A DNA stretch of 21,216 nucleotides from DASRDU01 sp035560235 (GTDB lineage: Bacteria; Acidobacteriota; Blastocatellia; RBC074): the NCBI GenBank assembly GCA_035560235.1, contig DATMAG010000083.1:1-21216 (forward strand), written 5' to 3'. Every line of letters begins with the position of its first letter. Position 1 is the first letter of the stretch. Shown here one piece after another: positions 6,631 through 15,692 of this stretch. The translations under genes were made by a program, and so were the position numbers. The notes under the pieces are model-generated. The model saw nothing but the letters and a program-made list of their open reading frames with translations, searched no databases and was not told where the DNA came from.

Positions 6631-7620
6631 ATGCGAAAAACCTTTATTTTCCTTCTGACTCTTTTTGTTCTGACCACCCTCACCCGCATTGTCGTCCCGG
6701 CGCAGCACGGGCCGGGAGTCGAACCATCCTATGTTCCACAGCGTGTCTACAATTCCGCAGAGAACAGGTTCAGTGACTTTGAGGTCATGCTGGCCGAACT
6801 GGCAAAGGCCGATGTCGTCTTTGTCGGTGAGCAGCACGACGATCCGAATACACACCGGCTGGAACGGGCAATTCTTGAAGGACTCGCGCGTCGGCGCGGC
6901 ACCGGCAGCGGTTCAGTCATCGTTGCACTGGAGATGTTTGAGCGGGATGTGCAGCCGGTGCTGGATGATTACCTGGCGGGCAAAATCACTGAAGAAGAGT
7001 TTCTGAAACAGTCTCGTCCCTGGCCGCGCTACACGACCGATTACCGCCCGCTCGTCGAATTTGCACGCGCGCACGGCTGGCGCGTGATTGCGGGCAATGT
7101 CCCGCGCCGCTATGCCTCGCAGATCGCAAAGGGGGGACTGGCTGAAGTTGACAAGCTGCCTGAAGCAGAACGCGCCTTCGTGGCCCGGCAGATCAGCTGC
7201 CCGAAGGATGATTATTACAAACGCTTCGCTGAAGCGATGGGCGAACACCCTGGCGCGAACGCGCAAGGCAGTAACAGCAAAGCCGGAAAGCAGTCTGAAA
7301 ATGAGAACCAGGCGCTGATTGAGAAGATGTATCTGGCTCAGTGCGTCAAGGATGAGACAATGGGTGAATCCATTGCGCAGGCCCGGCTCAGTGCTGCCGA
7401 TGCGAAACCGCTGATCGTTCATTTCAACGGCGCATTTCACAGCGATTACCGGCTCGGCACTGCCGCGCGCGCCGGGCAGCGACTCTCCGGCGCAAAGGTC
7501 AAAGTCGTTTCGATCATTCCGCTCGAAGATCCGGACTCGATTAATCCCGATCAGTACCGCGCGCGCGGCGATTATCTGGTTTTCACATACAAACCAAAGC
7601 AGGCCAAAGCTGACAAGTGA
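6631..7620 (+). CDS. ChaN-like haem-binding-family exported protein
   Basis: This 329-aa protein has an N-terminal signal segment (KTFIFLLTLFVLTTLTRIVVPAQ). The ChaN / Cofac_haem_bdg domain follows: VVFVGEQHDDPNTHRLE (residues 62-78), VIVALEMFERDVQPVLDDYL, WPRYTTDYRPLVEFAR, and near the end PLIVHFNGAFHSDYRLGTA. In the Campylobacter ChaN protein this fold binds stacked haems at a dimer interface and is linked to iron uptake; related proteins are extracellular hydrolases of the TIKI/EreA type with E-x-H motifs. The insertion around residues 205-225 (GANAQGSNSKAGKQSENENQ) is a low-complexity linker. Start: GGAGG at 6622-6626, 4 nt before ATG. The gene is apparently single and the precise substrate is unknown. 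Confidence 0.85.
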   Translation: MRKTFIFLLTLFVLTTLTRIVVPAQHGPGVEPSYVPQRVYNSAENRFSDFEVMLAELAKADVVFVGEQHDDPNTHRLERAILEGLARRRGTGSGSVIVALEMFERDVQPVLDDYLAGKITEEEFLKQSRPWPRYTTDYRPLVEFARAHGWRVIAGNVPRRYASQIAKGGLAEVDKLPEAERAFVARQISCPKDDYYKRFAEAMGEHPGANAQGSNSKAGKQSENENQALIEKMYLAQCVKDETMGESIAQARLSAADAKPLIVHFNGAFHSDYRLGTAARAGQRLSGAKVKVVSIIPLEDPDSINPDQYRARGDYLVFTYKPKQAKADK

Positions 7621-7837
7621 TTTCACAATCACGCACTGACTATAAAGCCGGGGCGAGATTCATGCCTTTGCGTTGACCTCCCATACCATATGGTGGAAAC
7701 ACCCTGCCTCATTCTGATCGGGTTGAGAATGGCTTTCGTAAAAGGCGACTGATTTTGCAGGGAATAGCCTGATCCTGGTCTGACCCGCAGCTCTGGCACG
7801 TGGATTGTCAAAGAGAGCGCCGAAAGGAGACGATCCC

Positions 7838-8401
7838 ATGACCAGACTCGACAGATTTTCGTCAATCATTATCGTGGCCGTACTCGCGGCCACTGCCGGA
7901 TGGGCTGCTTCAGCCTTCACTTCACGTCACAGTGAGAATTCCACCCCTGCTCCGCAGGCCGTCTCAACCGCGCCTGTGAACGGTTTTCAGGCTTCCGATC
8001 AGACAATCGCCAGTCCTGTGGCTGCGCTGAGCGCAGTGCCATCTGCACCTGTCACAAAGAATGCTTTGTCAGCCGGTGCGCCCGCAGCTGAAACCGCTTC
8101 AGCCAGGGTGGCGACCAGACCGCGTGTGGTCAACCCGCAGGCAACCGAAACGCGCAATGAAAACCGCACCGTCTATCGCTCATCAGATGCCGACCGCTAT
8201 GAACCGCGCGCCGAGCAGAAGCGCGGAATGAGCAGGACTATGAAGAATGTCCTTGTCATCGGCGGCGGCGCGGCAGCGGGCGCGGCTGTCGGTGGCATCG
8301 CGGGTGGCAAAAAGGGCGCGGCAATTGGCGCGATTGTCGGTGGCGGCGGTGGCGCGCTCTATTCCTGGATAAAACATAAACAGAACAAGCCGGTGTTCTG
8401 A
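7838..8401 (+). CDS. Exported protein with C-terminal glycine-zipper domain
   Basis: This 187-aa protein opens with a membrane or signal segment (FSSIIIVAVLAATAGWAASAF). A low-complexity Ala/Pro/Ser/Thr stretch (residues about 30-105) and a charged part (NENRTVYRSSDADRYEPRAEQ) follow. The C-terminal glycine zipper VLVIGGGAAAGAAVGGIAGG then GAAIGAIVGGGGGALY ends in the basic tail KHKQNKPVF. Glycine zippers insert into or pack against membranes and are common in cell-envelope proteins; no enzyme motif is present. ATG 7838 is chosen over the longer frame because AAAGGAGA lies 8 bp upstream. A small secreted protein gene follows 53 bp later, so the two may be one operon. Confidence 0.85.
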   Translation: MTRLDRFSSIIIVAVLAATAGWAASAFTSRHSENSTPAPQAVSTAPVNGFQASDQTIASPVAALSAVPSAPVTKNALSAGAPAAETASARVATRPRVVNPQATETRNENRTVYRSSDADRYEPRAEQKRGMSRTMKNVLVIGGGAAAGAAVGGIAGGKKGAAIGAIVGGGGGALYSWIKHKQNKPVF

Positions 8402-8454
8402 TAAATTATGCTGGTGAAAAGCCCCGACTGAACACATTCTGACAGGAGGGCAAA

Positions 8455-8709
8455 ATGACCAGACGTTTGACACAATCATTCGCTCTTTCACTTTCACTGC
8501 TGATGGCGCAGATGCTCTGTTTTTCGACCGCGATGGCCGATCCGGGCCACGGTCGCGGGCGAGGCAGAGAGCGCAGGCATCACGACCGGGGCCGCACTCA
8601 TCTGCCTCCGGGTCAGGCCAAAAAGGCTGACAAGTTCGTCAACGGACACGATGCCCGTGATGGCCGGTGGGACGGACGCGGACCAAAACGCAACAGACAC
8701 CGCTGGTAG
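8455..8709 (+). CDS. Small basic secreted protein (Arg/His/Gly-rich)
   Basis: This 84-aa protein has a classic signal peptide (SFALSLSLLMAQMLCFSTAMA, cleavage near residue 28) and a mature peptide of about 56 residues. The mature part is very basic: GHGRGRGRERRHHDRGRTH, then LPPGQAKKADKFVNGHDARD and GRWDGRGPKRNRHRW. The LPPGQAKK motif occurs in several small exported proteins of unknown role. A perfect AGGAGG lies 5 nt before ATG 8455. Its charge would suit binding of nucleic acid, polyphosphate or acidic polysaccharide, or metal binding by its His residues; this is inference only. A bidirectional terminator follows. Confidence 0.8.
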   Translation: MTRRLTQSFALSLSLLMAQMLCFSTAMADPGHGRGRGRERRHHDRGRTHLPPGQAKKADKFVNGHDARDGRWDGRGPKRNRHRW

Positions 8710-8750
8710 TCTCTGACAACCACCGGCATTCGATATTCTGAAAATGAAAA

Positions 8751-8783
8751 GGGCGGCGACTGCTTCAGACGCAGTTGCCGCCC
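8751..8783. terminator. Bidirectional terminator between convergent genes
   Basis: GGGCGGC-GACTGC pairs with GCAGTT-GCCGCCC (13 bp, one G-U) around TTCAGAC. On the plus strand it is followed by TTCTGACTTTTTG, and on the minus strand by TTTTCATTTTC. It serves the small secreted protein gene and ispG. Confidence 0.85.
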
Positions 8784-8811
8784 TTCTGACTTTTTGTCTG
8801 CAATCGTGCTG

Positions 8812-10035
<1,224 letters not shown>

Positions 10036-10133
10036 AATTCTGATCGGGATGTAAAAGCGATTCAGTCTGATTCAGTAAACCGCATTCTATGTAACCCGCC
10101 ACCGGTTGGCAAACGGGTCATCAGAAACAAAAC

Positions 10134-10189
10134 CGCAGGGCGCAGAGTCCTGATGTTTGTGCCTGAATCCTGCGTCCGTTCGCCCTGCG
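10134..10189. repeat. Inverted repeat holding CCTGAAT heptamers
   Basis: CGCAGGGCG (10134-10142) and CGCCCTGCG (10181-10189) are perfect 9-bp inverted repeats. The loop contains CCTGATG, CCTGAAT and CCTGCGT, and shares GCCTGAATCCTG with the hairpin at 2149-2218. It lies upstream of ispG. Confidence 0.7.
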
Positions 10190-10334
10190 AATCAATCAGC
10201 AGCGCCAGGGCAGGACTCGCTCTGCGCGACTGATGTAAGACTGAGTTGAGGCTGCGTTGACTTGCATCTCCGGCGCGCCTGAGATGGCCGCGCTTTCCCA
10301 CCGCCCTGATTCAATAAAATTCAGAAGAATGTTT

Positions 10335-10416
10335 TCCACAAAGCGCACGAAGCAGCACGAAGAAAGAGCAGCAGGTCGTCGCCTGTCTGCGTGAATCTTC
10401 GCGTGGTTTCGTGAAA
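10335..10416. repeat. Inverted arrays of about 10-bp CACGAAG units
   Basis: The left arm has CACAAAGCG, CACGAAGCAG, CACGAAGAAA; the right arm, read on the minus strand, has CACGAAACCA, CGCGAAGATT, CACGCAGACA. The arms are about 20 bp apart and pair imperfectly. The design matches the heptamer hairpins elsewhere in the window but with a different unit. Confidence 0.65.
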
Positions 10417-10640
10417 GGTTATCTGATTGGTGAAGAGGAGAAGAAGATTCGCAAGGACCCGGTCGCCCGCGTCACAGGCATTCTCAGAGAAGTGTTCGGC
10501 AAATGAGCCGCGGACGCCCAGGAACGTGAGTTGGCATCGCCCGCGTTGATTTCAGAAGCTTCTTCGGATACGGCCTGCCGTTCGCGCTGCTGTGGTTTGT
10601 GATCGGAGTCCTGGTCTTCACCTTTGCACCCTGCTGATCC
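10411..10640 (+). pseudogene. Two short coding-like remnants, one resembling a permease C-terminus
   Basis: The first frame (GTG 10411 to TGA 10506) reads GYLIGEEEKKIRKDPVARVT and then GILREVFGK, a charged, helical, protein-like piece. The second (about 10537 to TGA 10638-10640) reads GIARVDFRSFFGYGLPFALL and WFVIGVLVFTFAPC, a clear membrane segment. Its 'FFxYGLPxxLLxxxIG' pattern resembles the last helix of SLC13/ArsB-type transporters. Neither has a proper start or partner, so both look like leftovers of lost genes. The assignment is weak. The rest of 10036-10880 holds the two repeat structures described separately and a small CAGGG-TATC-CCCTG hairpin near 10766; I see no other gene there. 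Confidence 0.35.
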
Positions 10641-10880
10641 GCGCCGTGAGCGCAAGCCTGCCCCCATGATTGACTCACGAAAACTGCTGTGTCAGTCTGT
10701 CGGCATCAAACTGAACATCAACAATTGACGGCTGCCGTTTCAATACCGACCCTGAACCGATCAGGGTATCCCCTGGCTGCTTCAACACAGTAACAGGATG
10801 AGACTGTGTGCTGCTTTGCGAAAGCTGTCGCAACTGTTTGCTCACAACCATCAGTGACAGTCATCAAGGAGACAAAGCCT

Positions 10881-11519
10881 ATGAAACGAGTAATTGCTAT
10901 TGCCGTAGTCTTCTGCGGCCTCCTGGCTGCATACTATTCGGGAGGAACCCGCGCCACGAAGTATCTGACTGAGAATGCGAACGGAGAGATCGCCCTGGAT
11001 GTGACAGCGGGGCAGAGACTGCTTGATCTGGAAATCACTCAGGCTGAAATTGAACGGTCGAACAAGGGGCTGGCCATTGCGCCTGTTCCATTGCGGGCCG
11101 GATTCGGAAGAACCAGGTTTCTGGTTGGTCTGGGCAGTTATCTGGTGAATGCCGTCGGCGGCTGCAACGACTGCCACACCAGCCCGTCCTATGCTCCGGG
11201 CGGCAATCCATTCCAGGGGCAGCCCGAGAAGATCAACACGCAGAACTATCTGGCAGGCGGCCAGCGATTCGGCCCCTTCACTTCGCGCAACATCACGCCC
11301 GATCCGAAGGAAGGCAATCGCCCGGCAGGGCTGAGTCTGAACGAGTTTCTTGAAACCATGCGCAAGGGCATTGATCACGACAAACTGCATCCGCAGATCA
11401 GCCCGCTTCTGCAGGTCATGCCATGGCCGGTTTACGGCAAGATGACTGACCGCGACCTGACGGCCATTTATTACTACCTCAGCGCCATTCCGCACGCCGA
11501 GCCGCCGGCTGCGCCCTGA
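10881..11519 (+). CDS. Exported c-type cytochrome (single haem)
   Basis: This 212-aa protein has an N-terminal membrane/signal segment (RVIAIAVVFCGLLAAYYSGG). One haem-binding site CNDCH lies at C95-C98-H99, within YLVNAVGGCNDCHTSPS, and the likely axial Met is M180 in LQVMPWPVYG. The block GQRFGPFTSRNITPDPKEG and the end MTDRDLTAIYYYLSAIP are typical of the cytochrome c family found with sugar/alcohol dehydrogenases and related periplasmic electron carriers. No dehydrogenase is adjacent, so its partner is unknown; the convergent Gfo/Idh/MocA gene is not a known partner of such cytochromes. ATG 10881 is preferred because AAGGAG lies 9 nt upstream and the signal segment starts there. Confidence 0.9.
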   Translation: MKRVIAIAVVFCGLLAAYYSGGTRATKYLTENANGEIALDVTAGQRLLDLEITQAEIERSNKGLAIAPVPLRAGFGRTRFLVGLGSYLVNAVGGCNDCHTSPSYAPGGNPFQGQPEKINTQNYLAGGQRFGPFTSRNITPDPKEGNRPAGLSLNEFLETMRKGIDHDKLHPQISPLLQVMPWPVYGKMTDRDLTAIYYYLSAIPHAEPPAAP

Positions 11520-11544
11520 AACGGCGACGAGTCAGCCGGCAGCA

Positions 11545-11583
11545 GCCATCCGCCTTCCCGACAGAACCAGGAAGGCGGATGGC
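11545..11583. terminator. Long hairpin between convergent genes
   Basis: GCCATCCGCCTTCC (11545-11558) pairs perfectly with GGAAGGCGGATGGC (11570-11583) around an 11-nt loop, and the stem extends further through AGCA/TGCT with one bulge. There is no T-tract, but its strength and its place between the cytochrome and oxidoreductase stops suggest a shared transcript end. Confidence 0.65.
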
Positions 11584-11587
11584 CTGC

Positions 11588-12823
11588 TCAGCCGGTGAAT
11601 GAGAGCCGCTGACCGCTCGCCCACAAGTCATTCCACGCAACCCGTTCCCGGCGACAGGCCGCTTCCCGGCCCAGAATCGCAGTGAAGGTGCTGGTGACTC
11701 CGTAATCCGTATCGTTGCGGTATTGGCCCGTTCCTTTCACGCTGCTGATGAAGGCTTCGGCTTCCTGCGCGTAATGTTTGTCGTCCTTCCGGTCGTATCT
11801 GAAGAGAACCGGCGCTTCCTGATCGTTCTTCTTTTTGACGCCCTCGATCAGCAGGCTCGCCGTGCCGCCCTTGCCAGCCATTGTCGAAAAGGTGCCGCAC
11901 GTGCCGTGAATCTCTTCACCGACTTCCTTTCGCACGCCGTTGACCTGCGCAGTCGTGTCAGTGGAAAGAATTCCGCCAGGATATTCATAGATGACGCTGA
12001 AGTGATCGAAGATATTGCCAATATCGCGCCGCGCCGCCACGCCGCCATACCCCATGGCGCTCAACGGCGTCATCTTCAGCATCCAGTTGATGACATCGAG
12101 GTTGTGAATGTTCTGCTCGACGATGTGATCACCTGAGAGCCAGCGGAAGTAGTACCAGTTGCGCACTTCGTAATCGAACTGCGAAGGCATCTGCTCGCGC
12201 TTTTCGCGCCGCCACAGATCGCCCTGCGCCCAGAACGAGCGCGCCGAGACGATCTGTCCGAGCGCGCCCTGATCAATCAATTCCTTACAGCGGCGATAGG
12301 CTTTGCTGTAATGCCGCTGCAGCCCGACGACGACCGTCAGGTTCTGCGCCCGCGCCTGCACTCCGTCAGCCGCGACCGAATGGCACCCGGCCACATCAAC
12401 CGCGACCGGCTTTTCCATAAAGACGTGTTTGCCCGCAGCAACTGCTGCCCTGAAGTGTTCCGGACGAAAACCCGGCGGAGTCGTCAGCAGCACCGCGTCC
12501 ACCTTCGATTCGATGACGGCCTTGAAAGCATCCAGCCCGCAGAAGCGGTTCTTCTGTTCAATTTGAAAGGCCGTCCCCGCCCGGCCAGTCTGATCCTGAA
12601 AGTAATCGCCGATGGCAACAATCTTCGCCTGCTTCGTCGCTTCCAGCATCCGGGCATCGCGCTCGCCCTGCTCGCCGCATCCGATCCAGCCGATTTCGAT
12701 TTTTGAATTGGCCTGTGTGCTGCGCAGCGTCCGGCTGCCAATGATCGAAAAGGCCGAGGTCGCGGCCAGCGCCGTGCCGCCGATGATGATCTTTCGTCGC
12801 GCTCCCCGATCCTCTTTCTTCAT
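11588..12823 (-). CDS. Tat-type exported Gfo/Idh/MocA family oxidoreductase
   Basis: This 411-aa protein has a twin-arginine-like leader (GARRKIIIGGTALAATSAF), suggesting export already folded with its cofactor. The NAD(P)-binding Rossmann domain follows: IEIGWIGCGEQGERD (G48-G50-G53) and the family signature MEKPVAVD (E137-K138-P139). The C-terminal half has FRWLSGDHIVEQNIHNLDVINW, where the D/H residues form the usual active site, and the AMGYGGVAARRD and GTCGTFSTM strands. Family members oxidise or epimerise sugars and inositols; the substrate is unknown. The ThuA-domain gene lies 150 bp upstream on the same strand, a common pairing with sugar-oxidising Gfo/Idh/MocA proteins in soil bacteria. 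Confidence 0.92.
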   Translation of the reverse strand: MKKEDRGARRKIIIGGTALAATSAFSIIGSRTLRSTQANSKIEIGWIGCGEQGERDARMLEATKQAKIVAIGDYFQDQTGRAGTAFQIEQKNRFCGLDAFKAVIESKVDAVLLTTPPGFRPEHFRAAVAAGKHVFMEKPVAVDVAGCHSVAADGVQARAQNLTVVVGLQRHYSKAYRRCKELIDQGALGQIVSARSFWAQGDLWRREKREQMPSQFDYEVRNWYYFRWLSGDHIVEQNIHNLDVINWMLKMTPLSAMGYGGVAARRDIGNIFDHFSVIYEYPGGILSTDTTAQVNGVRKEVGEEIHGTCGTFSTMAGKGGTASLLIEGVKKKNDQEAPVLFRYDRKDDKHYAQEAEAFISSVKGTGQYRNDTDYGVTSTFTAILGREAACRRERVAWNDLWASGQRLSFTG

Positions 12824-12973
12824 GACATCCCTGCTGCGTCCCGATTGTCATTGCCGGTTGAGATTACAGAAATGTCGAATCAGGCTGAGTTCGCAGGGCA
12901 ATCCGCTGCGTCTGATCCGCAATGAGGAGTCAGGAAAGAGGCTGAAGAGAGATGTCTGATTTTCCGGCTGAGC

Positions 12974-13837
12974 TTATGTCTTTCTGATCCCGTGATACTT
13001 CACTTCAATCTTCATCTTTCCGGCCCATTTTTTCGGCACGGGTCTGCCCGCGGCCCAGTGCAGGCCGTTGATGACGAGGCGCTGAAAGGCTTCGACCTGG
13101 AAATCCTCCGGATGACCGAGCGTGGTCATAAAGACGCGCCCGTCGGCCCTGTTCTTCCACGTCCACGCGACCGGATTTCTGACGGCATCCTTTCGTTCAG
13201 GATTGACAGCCTCGCCCGTCAGCAGCACCTCTGCGTCGGCTGGCGGATAGTTCGGCAGCACGTGATAGAGCCACGAGCGAACGTGAAAGGTCGGCGGCAC
13301 ACCGGTCAGTAGCGGATTGTTCCGTGCGCGAGCGGCAATGAATACATCAGTGCTTGAAGTGTGACCGTAATGATAATGCCCGTTGCCCCAGCCCGGCGGG
13401 CCGCCGAGGTAAGCCGAAGCAAAGCCGTTCCATTTTTCGAGCGCGTGGCCTTTCGGATAGTTGAAGGCATGCGTGGTCGTGCGAAAGGCCACGACCGGGC
13501 GGCCTGAATTCAGATAGCGTTCGATGTGCGTGAGCTGTTCGGCAGGCAGTCGCCGCCAGCGCAGAAAGAATACGGCGAGATCGGCCTGATCGAGCGCTTC
13601 AAGGCCGGGGATGTTCTCTTCGGCATTCTCATCGGGAAACGATTTCAGCACCGTCGCGCGAAAGCCGTAGTTCTTTTCCAGTTCAGCCGCGAGCAGCGGA
13701 AAGGTCGCTTCCGAGCCGTATTCGTGATCGCCTGAGACGAAGACGACGTGCGGCTTTTTCGTTTTGACGACTGATGCGCTGAACAAAACAGAGAGCAGCA
13801 GGGAAGCCGGAATTGCGATGAGCGTTTTCATCTGCAT
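12974..13837 (-). CDS. Exported ThuA-domain protein
   Basis: This 287-aa protein starts with a signal segment (LIAIPASLLLSVLFSASVV). The ThuA (class I glutamine amidotransferase-like) fold follows: KPHVVFVSGDHEYGSEATFPLLAAEL in short form, DLAVFFLRWRRLP, RPVVAFRTTTHAF, GHTSSTDVFIA, NPLLTGVPPTFHVRSWLYHV and the ending RVFMTTLGHPEDF, LVINGLHWA. ThuA proteins are linked to trehalose and other disaccharide use, but their reaction is not settled in most species. ATG 13837 or the in-frame ATG 13831 could start it; neither has a clear ribosome site. It is probably co-transcribed with the oxidoreductase gene downstream and is divergent from the M19 dipeptidase gene. Confidence 0.9.
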   Translation of the reverse strand: MQMKTLIAIPASLLLSVLFSASVVKTKKPHVVFVSGDHEYGSEATFPLLAAELEKNYGFRATVLKSFPDENAEENIPGLEALDQADLAVFFLRWRRLPAEQLTHIERYLNSGRPVVAFRTTTHAFNYPKGHALEKWNGFASAYLGGPPGWGNGHYHYGHTSSTDVFIAARARNNPLLTGVPPTFHVRSWLYHVLPNYPPADAEVLLTGEAVNPERKDAVRNPVAWTWKNRADGRVFMTTLGHPEDFQVEAFQRLVINGLHWAAGRPVPKKWAGKMKIEVKYHGIRKT

Positions 13838-13854
13838 AAATTCGTGCGCGCTTT

Positions 13855-13883
13855 TTGTGCGGAATGACGAAGGTTGTTACAAT
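13855..13883 (+). promoter_or_regulatory. Promoter candidate for the M19 dipeptidase gene
   Basis: TTGTGC (13855-13860), a 17-bp spacer, and TACAAT (13878-13883) form a good sigma70-type pair. It lies about 115 bp upstream of ATG 13998 and in the divergent gap with the ThuA gene. Confidence 0.5.
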
Positions 13884-13997
13884 CAGCGCCGCGTTACAGG
13901 TTCGCGGGTCTGTGACTGCCACAGAGTCTCCCGAACAATCAGGCTTGTCAATATTGCGGCGGGCTGTCCGGTCTGCCGTTCATCAGGAGCACAACAG

Positions 13998-15401
13998 ATG
14001 ACCTCGTTTTTTCACAGACTCTCACTCGCGGCCTGCACGCTGACGATTGCACTGCTCGCGTTCGGCTGCACCGGCACACAGCACGAGGCGGCCTCGAATT
14101 CAGCCGCCTCTGCCGGGCCTGCCTCCACTGCCAGCCCTGAGCTGACGCCAGGCCCGCCAGCCCCGACGCCGACGGCAAAGCTGAACGGCAAAGAGGCTGA
14201 GTTGTGGGAACGCGCCCTCAGACTGCACCGCGAATCAATCGTTCTCGATACGCACAACGATGTCACTTCAGCGATTCTCGATAACGGCTTCGACCTGGGC
14301 CAGAGCGGCATCACGGCTGACGGGCGGCTGAAAACTCATACCGACATCAGACGAATGAGAGAAGGCGGACTGAACGCGCAGTTTTTCGCCGTCTATGTCG
14401 GCAAGGAGTTCGTCGGCAAAACTCCGGCTGAGGGCGGCGGCGCGGCGCGGCGCGCGCTCGATATGATCGGCGTGGTTTACGACCAGGTGCAGAAGCATCC
14501 GGACACTTTTGAAATCGCCTTCACGGCTGACGATGTGCGCCGCATCGTGAAGAACGGCAGGATCGCCGCGCTGATGGGCATCGAAGGCGGCCACGCGATT
14601 GAAGACAGTCTCTATGCGCTTCAGAACTTTCACCGTCTGGGCATTCGCTACATGACGCTGACGCACACCAACACGAATGACTGGGCCGATTCCGAAGCCG
14701 ATCTGAACAATCAGTCAGTCAGACATCACAACGGCCTGACCGATTTCGGCAGAAAGGTTGTGGCCGAGATGAATCGAATCGGGATGATGGTTGACATCTC
14801 GCACGTCGCCGAGAAGACGTTCTTTGATGTGATGGCAGTGACGAAGGCTCCGGTCATTGCCTCGCACTCATCCGCCCGCGCGCTGGCAAACCACACGCGC
14901 AACCTGAGCGACGATCAGCTGAAAGCCATTGCGAAGAACGGCGGCGTGGTGATGGTCAACTTCTACGATGGCTTTGTTGATCCGCGCAAAGCCGAAACCG
15001 CTCTCAAATCGCGCGCAGTGGAAGAAGAACTGAAACAAAAATATCCGAACGACAAAAAGCGCGTGGACGAAGAGATGAACAAATGGCGCGCCGCCAATAC
15101 TGTTTCGGGCAAAACCCCGCTCAAGGTTCTGATGGATCATTTCGATCACATCATCAAAGTCGCCGGAATTGACCACGTCGGCCTCGGCGCCGATCTCGAC
15201 GGCATCCCGCTCGACGCTGCGCCTGAAGGCGTGGAGGATGTCTCGAAATATCCCGTCATCACCTTCGAACTGATGAAGCGTGGTTATTCAGATGCCGACA
15301 TCAAAAAGGTGCTGGGCGAAAACCTGCTCCGTGTGATGGCCAGATGCGAACAGGTGGCAGGGGAGACACAGAAAGGCAGAACCGCAACGGCGAGGAAATA
15401 A
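13998..15401 (+). CDS. Membrane dipeptidase, peptidase family M19 (lipoprotein-like)
   Basis: This 467-aa protein begins with a signal peptide ending in LLAFGC (Cys24), a near-canonical lipobox, followed by an Ala/Ser/Pro/Thr-rich linker to about residue 60. The M19 metal-binding residues are present: H86 and D88 in LDTHND, E196 in GIEGGH, H269 in VDISH and H290 in ASHSSARAL, followed by NHTRNLSDDQL. The later GLGADLDGI and ENLLRVM segments are also typical. M19 enzymes hydrolyse dipeptides, including D-amino-acid ones, with two zinc ions. ATG 13998 is chosen, not the longer upstream frame, because an AGGAG lies before it and the signal peptide starts there. It should sit on the outer face of a membrane and supply amino acids from peptides. 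Confidence 0.95.
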   Translation: MTSFFHRLSLAACTLTIALLAFGCTGTQHEAASNSAASAGPASTASPELTPGPPAPTPTAKLNGKEAELWERALRLHRESIVLDTHNDVTSAILDNGFDLGQSGITADGRLKTHTDIRRMREGGLNAQFFAVYVGKEFVGKTPAEGGGAARRALDMIGVVYDQVQKHPDTFEIAFTADDVRRIVKNGRIAALMGIEGGHAIEDSLYALQNFHRLGIRYMTLTHTNTNDWADSEADLNNQSVRHHNGLTDFGRKVVAEMNRIGMMVDISHVAEKTFFDVMAVTKAPVIASHSSARALANHTRNLSDDQLKAIAKNGGVVMVNFYDGFVDPRKAETALKSRAVEEELKQKYPNDKKRVDEEMNKWRAANTVSGKTPLKVLMDHFDHIIKVAGIDHVGLGADLDGIPLDAAPEGVEDVSKYPVITFELMKRGYSDADIKKVLGENLLRVMARCEQVAGETQKGRTATARK

Positions 15402-15412
15402 CAATCGCCAGA

Positions 15413-15459
15413 GAATAAAAACTGGTTCTGCCCTTTCACAAATGCCGGGCAGCAGAGCC
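15413..15459 (-). terminator. Possible terminator for the LVIVD operon
   Basis: On the minus strand GGCTCTGCTGCCC and GGGCAGAACC pair imperfectly (TGCCC/GGGCA inner stem, a 3-nt bulge, then GGCTC/GAACC with one mismatch), followed by AGTTTTTATTC. It is 240 bp beyond the LVIVD stop codon. I see no gene in 15402-15692. Confidence 0.35.
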
Positions 15460-15692
15460 TGCGAAAGATCAGAGTTGTTGCGCTGAGGAAGATCAGTCAG
15501 GTCTGGAGCGCGGCGCGTCCACGCTGCCAGGCCCTCAACAGCCTGTCTGCCGAGAGGCCAGCCCTGTCCCGGATCAGGCTCACTTTGTGGAGCGCGCAGA
15601 CAAAGCGACGAGCACTCGCCGCACTCCAGGCGCTGGCGGGTTTTTCCAGGTTATTGGTTTTCTTCAGCGCCACAACTCTGTTCTGCCGCGGC

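Noticed and set aside
7681..7696. Palindrome ACCATATGGT as an operator
   Set aside because: A single short palindrome with no promoter elements in line with it; too weak to claim.
10851..11495. Minus-strand 214-codon frame opposite the cytochrome gene
   Set aside because: Antisense shadow; the plus strand has the haem motif and signal segment.
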